This document shows, piece by piece, positions 27,872 to 36,900 of a stretch of 64,000 bases of DNA (positions are counted from its first letter, which is position 1; each line of letters starts with the position of its first letter). This stretch comes from G963669295 sp963669295 (lineage in GTDB: Bacteria; Bacteroidota; Bacteroidia; Flavobacteriales_D; CALLUQ01): NCBI GenBank assembly GCA_963669295.1, contig OY769938.1:5270001-5334000 (forward strand). Direction: 5' to 3'. The notes beneath the pieces are model-generated. The model was not told where the DNA came from, did no database searches, and saw nothing but the letters and a program-made list of their open reading frames with translations. Position numbers and translations under genes: made by a program.

Positions 27872-28039
27872 TCATTTCATGATCACAAACTTAACGATCA
27901 TGATGATCACACATATCAAAAACAAGAGAATTGATATGCGGTTAATGCCATGCATGAATTTGAGATTCATGTTATCATTTTCATTCTTCCTGAACCAGGT
28001 ACGCACATCAAGGTAGTGTATGATTTTTTTCCATAGCAT
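27872..28039 (-). CDS. Small membrane protein, 55 aa, antisense within the island
   Basis: An ATG-started frame of 55 codons encodes a basic N-terminus (MLWKKIIHYLDVRTWFRK), the block LKFMHGINRISI and a C-terminal transmembrane helix ending in MIVKFVIMK. It resembles the small single-span proteins common in Bacteroidota (I think the DUF6728 type). TAACTTTG, a match to the -7 consensus, lies five bases before the ATG. It is a likely genuine housekeeping gene of the original chromosome, opposite in direction to the island around it. Confidence 0.6.
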   Translation of the reverse strand: MLWKKIIHYLDVRTWFRKNENDNMNLKFMHGINRISILLFLICVIIMIVKFVIMK

Positions 28040-28176
28040 GGTGCAAAGTTAACGGAAATTGGGAGAGTAACCCTATTGATTGTCTGTGAAATCCCACATC
28101 TAAAAATCAGATTAAACAACTAAAAATCAGCCACTTACTACCATAACTATTCATTTTTACGAATATTTTCATCATA
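28040..28176. other. Intergenic region between eCIS-island operons
   Basis: This stretch contains no gene that I can support. It lies between the start of the 55-residue membrane gene and the second island promoter. It is AT-rich and contains TTTTTACG (28154-28161), which also precedes promoter copy 1. Confidence 0.5.
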
Positions 28177-28217
28177 AAAACTGTCCTTGATGGTTCTCTT
28201 ACGATCTCCTACCTTTC
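28177..28217 (+). promoter_or_regulatory. Shared eCIS-island promoter, copy 2
   Basis: AAAACTGTCCTTG is followed, 20 bases after its TTG, by TACCTTTC (28210-28217), a near match to TAnnTTTG. A predicted leader of about 150 bases follows. It contains a ten-codon frame (ATG at 28231) before the large gene begins. Confidence 0.65.
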
Positions 28218-28374
28218 AATTGTTCTCGATATGCAAGGTATTGTCTTAATAACAGAACATTGAGCTAAGTAAGGCCTAATTCTCACATCTCAAACCTAAT
28301 CGCCTTTAGTTCCAGTATTCCTATTGATGCTGGGCAAGGGAGGTCTCTTAGTACTTTAAAACAAGTGTTGTCTG

Positions 28375-31300
28375 GTGCAACGACATGCTCTCAATAATAA
28401 AGAAACACGGGGGAATAAAGCACTTCAACGGCGTCAATTAATTCTTGCTGAAGAAAGTTATATTACCCCTTCCATTCAACCCCAATTAGAGGTAGGGGCT
28501 TCTAGCGATCAGTATGAGCAACAAGCTGATGCTGTGGCGGAAAAAGTAGTGCATCAACAAACGAATACCGCCCCTATTCTTCCCATCAGTCAAAACATGT
28601 TACAAGGCAAAAGCGAAGATGGGTTCCTTGTTTCCAACCAACTGAAATCGAAGCTCAGTAACGAACATGGAGGGCAATCACTTCCCAAACATGTAGCCCA
28701 GGGAATGGGGCAACAAATTGGCGCTGATTTCAGCAACGTACGTATTCATACCGATAGTACTGCGGTGCAAATGAATCGTGATTTGGGAGCGAAAGCATTC
28801 ACCCATGGAAAAGACATTTATTTTAACGAAGGAAATTACAATCCCACTTCTACGGATGGAAAGCGATTATTGGCTCATGAGTTAACCCATACGGTACAGC
28901 AAGGTGCTTCGGGCAAGAAAATTCAACGCAACAAAGACGATGAGAAAGAGAAATACCCTATTGTATATGATGATGCACGTCATTTCAACAAGTCGTCATG
29001 GTATAAAAATGCCGCACGCTACATCAACCTGCTTCAACACAAAAAAACAACCCCCATTAATAAACCCAATGCCTATGCCAACGGCATTTATGAAATTCAA
29101 ACTGCACTAAAAAAATACTTCAAGGAAAAATTCAAAGGCACTGCTAATGGTATGTTGGATGGAACCACCTACCTAAAAATAAAGGAATTGGCTACTGGCG
29201 AACTTACCCAAGAGCAACGTACAGGATTAGCTGCTGCGGGGTTGGACTTAGGGGTGGTAGATGAGCTTAAGAAACGGCTGAATGCCAAAACAGGCAACCC
29301 TCCCCTCTTGTCTAGCTACTTCAGAAGCCATGCCTACTTTCACCTGATCAATTCTAACCCTCGTTTTAAGCTGCAACGAGGTGATCAACTCGATGCCGTA
29401 TTGATTTTACAACGAGGACTGCTGGAGTTGAATTATCGACTGCCTAAATACAAAGACGATGGCAGCTATGGCAAGGAAACCGAAAAAGCCATTAAAGCCT
29501 TTCAACGCGATTCAGGACTGCCCGACGAGCAGGTAGATGGCATTGTAGGGCAACAAACCTTGCGCTTGCTCGACCGACGTTTCAGCACCAAAGTGATGCA
29601 ACGCAAAACACATCAAAAAGGCTCGGGTACACAAACCTTGCTGGTACGTTATGTTCCTATTAATAAATACCTTACACAAAGTGAGTTTACTATTGTAGCC
29701 CTGGTTGATGTTTTTCAAATTTCTGTACAAGAAGCCAAAGCTTTGGTAAAAGAAGGTTGGAAAATCAGGGGGTATACTGAAATCACCAAACATCATATAG
29801 ATGCCCGGCAAAAGAAGGTTATGATTCGACCAAAAGAATTTGAAAAGATTCAAAGTCGATTTAAGAAAGAGCCCGGCACGAAAGAAGTGCCCTCGCAAGA
29901 AGGGCCTATGAAAGAGCAGGTGCTGGCCTTTAAAAAGAGAAGCAAACTCTATGCCCTAAAGAAGTTGCTTGCCCTTTTAAAGCAGCAGCAAGAAAACACC
30001 AAAGACCCTACAAAACGTGCTGCACTAAAAAAGCGCATAGAGGAACTTCAAAAAGCCATTCAAGCAGAATTCAAGAAGTTAGGGCTAACAGAAGAGCAGT
30101 TAAAAAAGGATGAAACTACTTTCAAGAAAACCTTTGGTGCCTTTGCCCTGGAAACTGCACATAAGATGTTGGATCAAAATGAACGTACTGCCAACATTGA
30201 ACAACTGCGCTTTCAAACCGATAAAAAAACCACCAACGGACAAGCATTAAAGAAGCTATTCAACGAGCTTGATCCACTCTATAATAAAGCAGACAGATTG
30301 TGGTGGAAGGGACTAAGCACAGAAATTACAATAGATGGCAACCCCGACAAAGTTTCTACACCAGCCGAAGTAAATGCATTGGGTTATCATCAGCTCACTC
30401 CGGAATTAGGACAGATTAAACTATACCTCCCTCGCACCACCACTACAATGTGGGATTATCTTCAACTTTATGAAAAGTATCGTACCAAACGCCATAAAAG
30501 CAACGCTTATTTTCAACAATGTCACGATGCTGAAAAGCTGGGTGTACTCAAGGTCATGAACATGGCCAAAGAATACCCCATCCTGCTTTCCTCAAAGCTT
30601 AAGATTCGGAAAAACATTAAAGCGTACATCCATTTATCAGCGGCCGATATTGAGAAAAAAATGTTGGGCGTTGCACAATCGGTAATTGAAAACATTAAAA
30701 AGACACGTAAAACCATTAATAAGGAAAATGTGTGGGAGCTAAAACCTGTTATCTATAAAGCCAAACAGGAGTTGGGCATTGTAAAAGGATCGCGCGAAGA
30801 TGAACTGATCAATGCCGCTATTAAAAAGCACTCCAGCAATAAACTGTGGCGCAACATCGCTTTGGCTGCGTTGGGCATTGGGTTAGGGCTGTTGGCACTG
30901 ATGAGTGGGCCAGTAGGCTGGTTGGCATTGGCCGGCAGTATTGGTGTAGGTATCTACGATGCTCAACTTACATTCAATGAAACATCGTTTATGCGTGCCG
31001 CTGCTAATTCCGCCATCGACCCTAACAGGGCCTTATCAAAAGTAAACCCCAGTTGGTTTTGGTTTGCACTATCGTTGGTAGGTATTGGTATTGATGTAGT
31101 GGCTGTAGCTAAGCTCTTAAAAGCGGCCAAATTGGCCAAACTCAACCAGGCCAAAGCTGTTGACTTGATTGCAGAAACTACCAGAACACTGGAAACTGAA
31201 ATTAGAACATTACAAAAGGCCATTAAAGCTGGAACCGCTCCTTCGGGCAGCGCAGCAAAACTAGCCAGCTTACAAGATGCACGCATTAAACTAAACGATG

Positions 31301-33792
31301 GTGTTTTCAAAGAGCAAATTGATCTGCTGCTTAAGGTAAAAGACCACCCGGTCATCCTCACCAATTTGGCCGATGCTTTCAGAGATCAACACATTGGCAA
31401 AGCCTTTATAAAGCTTAAAGCACTTGGGTTGGCTGACGAGAGCTACCTGAAACTGTTGCAGTTTTATGGTGGCGTTGGTAAAGATTTTATTGGTGAAATA
31501 CCCGAACTGATGCGGGTGATGAAAAAGAGCGGGCTGCTCGAAAACAAAGCCCTACTGGAAGATGTTCTCATTAACCCCAACTTGCAGCGAGTAGTGCTCG
31601 ATCATGCTGACGACCCGGGGGTGTTGATGCGCGAATGGACTAAATGGGGAAAAACGGCTAAAAGTGTTTCGTTTGAGCAATTCCTAAAAAACTCAGGCTA
31701 CAACACCAAAGCCGCAAAAGGCACCAAGCTTTTTGAGCAATTTGGAGCTGATTTTGCTAAGCTGCCTGCCAAAGCTAAAAACCAACAACTGCTGCGCACT
31801 TTCGAGCCTCGTTTAGCACATGCCCTCGACAGCAAAATGCTTCCCCCAGCCATTCAAAAAGCCGTAAAAAAGTTGTTGAAAAGCGATATGATTGGCAATA
31901 CCCAACAAGCTGAAATTGCCATTTTCCGCTTGCGTAAGCAATTGGGTACCGCAATGGGGAAACAACTCGATACCATGGACGATTACGCTAAGGTATCGAG
32001 CTTCCTTACCGATAAAACGATGTTAAGTGCTTTTTGGAAAGCCACTTCCCACTTAAAAGGCCACGATGAGTTTTCGAAATTGATGACCAAATATAGCCAA
32101 CAAATTACGCCCGAGATCATGAACGATTTAAAGCGTATTGGCCCCATCAACGATGAAACTATCCAGTGGTTGCTCACCAACCCGGCACTGCGTAAAACAT
32201 ATGCCAAATACCCTGAAGCACTTGCCGTGCTCAAAAAATGTGCCTCGCCATGCCTGCCGAAGTTTGCTACGGCCAGGCAAATCGAAGAAATTCATGACAT
32301 CGTTTCAAAGGCTGGTTTGGATAACTATGGGTACTCCATCATCAACGAATACTTCTACCGAACAAGGCACAGTGAGCAGTTATTTCTCAAGGCCATAGAA
32401 GAAATTAAAAGCATTGATAACCTCAAGGAATGGGTAAAAGGCAGGTATTGGAATAAAGTAATGGACAAAATCAAGGCAATTGCCGACAACTATCCATGGC
32501 CAGATGTAAAAGCAAGTTTTAGTACCGAAACCGGGCTCATGAAAAAGTTAGCAGAAATTGCTCGAAACAGTGGAATGTCTCCGCGGCAATTAGAAGCCAT
32601 TTTACTTAACCTCAAGCAGCGTGAAAGTATTGCTGATGCGTTGCTTACCATGAAGGGCAGAAACATTAATACAGTAGAAGGCAAAGTCCGGGGGTCTCTT
32701 AAATCAATGGGCAGTAAACTTGGCAATCAAAATTCCATGATAGGTCGATTGGTCAACGGACTCATGAGCAAAGACCTTGACGAATTGAAGGCTGCTTTAG
32801 CAATACTTGACTACTTAATCCCTGCTCGCGGTGGTTATGCATCAAGGGCTAATGCCATACTGGAGGCATTCCCAATGAATGAACTTGCCAGGTTAAGGGG
32901 GCTGGCGGGTGATGCCTTTAACCCCGACGACATTTACTTGTTGATCACCAGAATTGACGGCAATAGGGATTTGATGTGGCGCTTGATCAATAAAGCAGGC
33001 GCAAATGCCACCGATACAGTAATAGACCCAGATATCCCCAGGCTGTGTGCAGCCTTAAGACAATTAGGGGATGGAAAACACTCTGAGGCAACCATTCTTG
33101 CAACATTAACAAGAAACCGTCAATTCGAACAAGCCTTGCGCAGTGCAGGCAGTGGCCTAGGCGATACCTTATGGGGGTTCAAGAAAACGGGTACTGGTCA
33201 ACGAGTGCTCACCGATGCTTTTAGAGCCGGAGACAAACAGGTATCTGGTTCATTGGTACTTTCTTACTTCAAAGGAAAAGCCAACGAAATTGCCACAACA
33301 GTGGTAAAGGCCGATGGCAGTATCGATTGGACACAATGGCGCTTGATAAAAGCAGCTGTTGAAGATGCTGATATGGCTACCATCATCAAAAACAAAACCA
33401 TTGGAGAAGTATTATGGCCAAAAATTAAACTTTTGCAATTCCGTCGTTTAAATAACGATGTTGCCAATGTGGTAGAAGAAGTAAGTATTCGGATAAAAGG
33501 AACAGATACGGTAGCACGCATTGATGCAGTGATTGTAAAAAATGATGGCACCATACTTTTCAAGGAATTTAAAACAGGAAATGCCGGGCTTTCTAACGCA
33601 CAATCGAGAATTTACGAAATCATGCGGCAAGGAGATCCTCAAAAACAATTGGAACCATTTGGAGCAAAAGCCAAAATGGTATGGGGCGATCCTCCAACCA
33701 CCAACTTCCAACCCAGAGCCGTAGATGTAGTTACAGATACTCCTCCAGCGGCCGCTGCCAGTGGAAGTTCATCTCCTGCCACAACGAAGTAG
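28375..33792 (+). CDS. Giant eCIS-core (DUF4157) protein, paralogue of 18615-24227
   Basis: This 1805-residue protein must start at a GTG, because an in-frame TAA lies at 28357 and no ATG precedes the conserved leader (NKALQRRQLILAEE, then PQLEVGASSDQYEQQADAVAE). The DUF4157 domain has HELTH at 168-172. A peptidoglycan-binding-like segment (VDGIVGQQTLRLLDRR), glycine-rich hydrophobic stretches (LALMSGPVGWLALAGSIGVG) and the C-terminal nuclease-like tail (Asp1717, Glu1731, Lys1733 in ARIDAVI and FKEFK) follow the order of its paralogue. It lacks the cysteine knuckle of the first copy. It forms a transcript of its own with its own promoter. The C-terminal tail is more conserved between the two than the leader. 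Confidence 0.82.
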   Translation: MQRHALNNKETRGNKALQRRQLILAEESYITPSIQPQLEVGASSDQYEQQADAVAEKVVHQQTNTAPILPISQNMLQGKSEDGFLVSNQLKSKLSNEHGGQSLPKHVAQGMGQQIGADFSNVRIHTDSTAVQMNRDLGAKAFTHGKDIYFNEGNYNPTSTDGKRLLAHELTHTVQQGASGKKIQRNKDDEKEKYPIVYDDARHFNKSSWYKNAARYINLLQHKKTTPINKPNAYANGIYEIQTALKKYFKEKFKGTANGMLDGTTYLKIKELATGELTQEQRTGLAAAGLDLGVVDELKKRLNAKTGNPPLLSSYFRSHAYFHLINSNPRFKLQRGDQLDAVLILQRGLLELNYRLPKYKDDGSYGKETEKAIKAFQRDSGLPDEQVDGIVGQQTLRLLDRRFSTKVMQRKTHQKGSGTQTLLVRYVPINKYLTQSEFTIVALVDVFQISVQEAKALVKEGWKIRGYTEITKHHIDARQKKVMIRPKEFEKIQSRFKKEPGTKEVPSQEGPMKEQVLAFKKRSKLYALKKLLALLKQQQENTKDPTKRAALKKRIEELQKAIQAEFKKLGLTEEQLKKDETTFKKTFGAFALETAHKMLDQNERTANIEQLRFQTDKKTTNGQALKKLFNELDPLYNKADRLWWKGLSTEITIDGNPDKVSTPAEVNALGYHQLTPELGQIKLYLPRTTTTMWDYLQLYEKYRTKRHKSNAYFQQCHDAEKLGVLKVMNMAKEYPILLSSKLKIRKNIKAYIHLSAADIEKKMLGVAQSVIENIKKTRKTINKENVWELKPVIYKAKQELGIVKGSREDELINAAIKKHSSNKLWRNIALAALGIGLGLLALMSGPVGWLALAGSIGVGIYDAQLTFNETSFMRAAANSAIDPNRALSKVNPSWFWFALSLVGIGIDVVAVAKLLKAAKLAKLNQAKAVDLIAETTRTLETEIRTLQKAIKAGTAPSGSAAKLASLQDARIKLNDGVFKEQIDLLLKVKDHPVILTNLADAFRDQHIGKAFIKLKALGLADESYLKLLQFYGGVGKDFIGEIPELMRVMKKSGLLENKALLEDVLINPNLQRVVLDHADDPGVLMREWTKWGKTAKSVSFEQFLKNSGYNTKAAKGTKLFEQFGADFAKLPAKAKNQQLLRTFEPRLAHALDSKMLPPAIQKAVKKLLKSDMIGNTQQAEIAIFRLRKQLGTAMGKQLDTMDDYAKVSSFLTDKTMLSAFWKATSHLKGHDEFSKLMTKYSQQITPEIMNDLKRIGPINDETIQWLLTNPALRKTYAKYPEALAVLKKCASPCLPKFATARQIEEIHDIVSKAGLDNYGYSIINEYFYRTRHSEQLFLKAIEEIKSIDNLKEWVKGRYWNKVMDKIKAIADNYPWPDVKASFSTETGLMKKLAEIARNSGMSPRQLEAILLNLKQRESIADALLTMKGRNINTVEGKVRGSLKSMGSKLGNQNSMIGRLVNGLMSKDLDELKAALAILDYLIPARGGYASRANAILEAFPMNELARLRGLAGDAFNPDDIYLLITRIDGNRDLMWRLINKAGANATDTVIDPDIPRLCAALRQLGDGKHSEATILATLTRNRQFEQALRSAGSGLGDTLWGFKKTGTGQRVLTDAFRAGDKQVSGSLVLSYFKGKANEIATTVVKADGSIDWTQWRLIKAAVEDADMATIIKNKTIGEVLWPKIKLLQFRRLNNDVANVVEEVSIRIKGTDTVARIDAVIVKNDGTILFKEFKTGNAGLSNAQSRIYEIMRQGDPQKQLEPFGAKAKMVWGDPPTTNFQPRAVDVVTDTPPAAAASGSSSPATTK

Positions 33793-33920
33793 TACTTTAA
33801 CTGTGCTGTATTTCTACCAACGGTGCTCTGTCAAACCAGGAAGAATTATAGCTATTTAACCACATCTTTTTCAAGGGATTAACCTAAAACCAATGTGAAT
33901 TTCAGTGGTAGATGCCTACG

Positions 33921-33961
33921 AAAACTGTCCTTGCAAACTTTTTTTTCACCTTCTATTTTTA
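33921..33961 (+). promoter_or_regulatory. Shared eCIS-island promoter, copy 3
   Basis: AAAACTGTCCTTG is followed, 20 bases after its TTG, by TATTTTTA (33954-33961). It lies inside the longest possible reading frame of the next gene, so the upstream GTG at 33895 cannot be the true start if this promoter is used. Confidence 0.62.
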
Positions 33962-33963
33962 AC

Positions 33964-36900
33964 GTGGGTAACTCTATTGCATTGCCACATGAACCACTAA
34001 ATAAAGAGGAGCAATCGCACCAACATGATCATGCTTTGCATGGCATACAACCTCAACTGGAGGTAGGTGCCCCCGATGATAAGTATGAAAAAGAAGCCGA
34101 TGCTGTCGCGGATCGGGTGATGCTCATGCCCGATCATCAGCCCGAGGTACAATTGATACCTCAAGCCACCAACGAAGCCACAGCACCGGTTCAAATGCAG
34201 CCCGCCACTCCTGCTCTACAACTCATGCCAACAACGGTGTTTACTCCTGATGTGCAAATGGAGCAAGAAGAAACCGAAGAAGAGTTGGTGCAGATGAAAC
34301 CTGAACGCGTGCAACTGAAATCGGGCGATGGTGAAGAAGTAAAGCCCGTTTCCTTTGGTACTACTCCACCCGACTTGCAACGAAAGTGCTCAAAGTGCAA
34401 GCAAGAAGAAGGCAAAATTCAGCCCAAGCATCTCCCGGCAGTAACATCAAAAAGCCTTATTCAACGTAAATGCAATGCCTGCGAAGAAAAAGAAAAGCTA
34501 CAACCTAAGCCCGCCATTCAAAAAGCAAGCAACGGCAAGCAGTATGCAGGTGATAGCATTCAACAGTCGTTGCAACAAAGTAAAGGTGGAGGCCAGCCAT
34601 TGCCTGAGGCTACCAACAAAGAAATGAGCAGTAAAATAGGAGCCGACTTTAGCGATGTTCGTATCCATACTAACAGTACTGCTGTGCAAATGAACCGCGA
34701 CCTGGGTGCCAAAGCATTCACCCATGGAGGCGACCTTTATTTTAACCAGGGGCAATACAACCCCGAATCTTCGGCCGGCAAACACCTGCTTGCACACGAG
34801 CTTACCCATGTTACCCAGCAAGTGCCCAACGTTATTCAACGCAATGGCCCTGAAGAAGAGGAAGGAGATCCTGATTGTGCTACCGGCCATGCTGAAGGCC
34901 AGGGAGGACTGGGAGAAGATGCCGAAACTGGAGAAAAACTCTACATCGTTTGGGGTACATGGAAAAAGTCGGACAATGCCGATAGCTTCTTAAGAAGAAA
35001 TTTCAAAAAATGGATTTACTGGCGGTTTGGCCGTTCTATTTCAGCCTCCCTGCATAAAAAAATTTTTGATGACTTGATGGCGCACACCTGGACTCAAACG
35101 AAAGCCGATGCAGACATCATTCCGGGTTGTCAGTATTACGCGCACTTTGAAAGGGCACTGCACAACAAGTACAGCAAATGGGTTCGCGGAGAGAAGAAGG
35201 CTGCTGAAGCCGATGAAGCAAAAAAGAAAGAGGCGGCTGACGAAGAAGCAGAAGAAGGAGCAAGTGGTGGCGGTGAAGAAATAGTGATGGACGAAGAAAC
35301 TGTGGATGGAGATGCCAGTGGTGGTGGTAATGACGAAGAAACCGTTGATGGCGGTGGCGGTAGTGAAGAAGAGGAGGTAGATCCGGAAGGCAGTGAAGTA
35401 GTAGAAGATGAAAGTACAACAACCGATGATGTCGATGATTCTGCTGATGATCCAGCTCCAGATCAACAAGGTGGACTGCCTGCTGATGCTGAGCACCCTC
35501 CTCAAGAGCAAGGATTAAAATTTAGCGATCAGGCCACTCCCGACCAAATTAAGAAAGTGGTGGAACTCCTCACTGAATTGTATGGCGAAGCGAAAGAAGG
35601 CGACACCCCTGCTACAGGCTATTTGACCATGAACGAAATTGAGGCATTGCTGGCCCTCGACAAACACCCCGACAGGGATGCCATCATGGCCTTGATGAAA
35701 GGTGGCAGTGGTAAAAAATCGGATAAACCAGTAGACTGGGCTGAGCGCGTAGAAACTGCCACTGCTGCTTACGACATGCAGCAACATGCCGACTTGCTTG
35801 ACATTGATTTAGGCGAGCCAGAGGAAGGACGCGGGCCAATTTTTAAACGCCCTGTACGTGGTAAAATTCAAGAAACCAGTGGCAATGAAATGGTGATAGG
35901 AAAAGAAGCCAAATTCACCTTCCAACTGCACGACCACCGCGATGCTTTTGCTGTTTCCCATGTCTCCATCCGATGGGTAGCCATGTACTATAAAGGTGGG
36001 GTTCGATCGAAATCGAACCTAGAGGTCATAGAAACCGAAACCACCAACTACATCGACAGTAGCGAACAAGGATTTTTAAACGACCGCATCTTTAACTTCA
36101 AGTTTGATGAAACGGGCGATTACGAAATCCACGCTTTTGTTAACCACGCTTTCTTCTACCCTGCCCATTTCATGGAGCCCATTTCGGTTCGTAAAGACAC
36201 CGAAGTGCTGGCCGACATGCAGAAAGAAGCCGAAAAAGATTTTGGTACTACCGACCCTGGATCGCGCGAGGAATTCTCTTTTGAAGATGCCGATGCTGAC
36301 CCTGGTTGGTGGTTACTCGCTTCCCCGGTTGGAGCACTCACCGCCTACATCATGTCGGAAACCTACGAGTACGATAAAGGGTTTCGCTCGGAAGGCGACC
36401 TTAAAGAAGACATCTTTAACGGCAAAGGAAACTTTGTAAGCAGTGCCAAACGACTCGATGAGCAAATTGCCAGTATCCAAAAGCTCATTGACGAGTACAA
36501 AGACAAACCCGACCAAAAAGACTTGCTCGACTGGGCCAAGGAGCGTAAATCACGTTTGGAGTCGACCAAGGACGAACTTGAAGCGTTGCAAGATAGTGAC
36601 ACCAACTACCCCGTAGCTTGCCAGGCACTATACGTTACCCGAACTGCAGGTGTACGCAATGGCCAGCTCAAGGCCTCTTGTTGGTTCACCTATTCGGATG
36701 GTGAATTTGAAGCACATCTCTTCGATCATTCGGAATTGCTCGGTGCTAAAAACATGCACTTTACAGGAGAAGATAGCGATTACGAACGTGCCATGGAAGA
36801 ACTCTTCTTTAACATGTCGAGCAGCTACCCCAATGGAGTGATGAGCTTTGCCTTCCAAAAATTTGAATTGAAAAATGACACCCCTACTCCTACCAAACGG

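Noticed and set aside
33895..33963. GTG 33895 as the start of the third giant gene
   Set aside because: The shared promoter element and -7 box lie within these codons. The residues match no leader of the paralogues.
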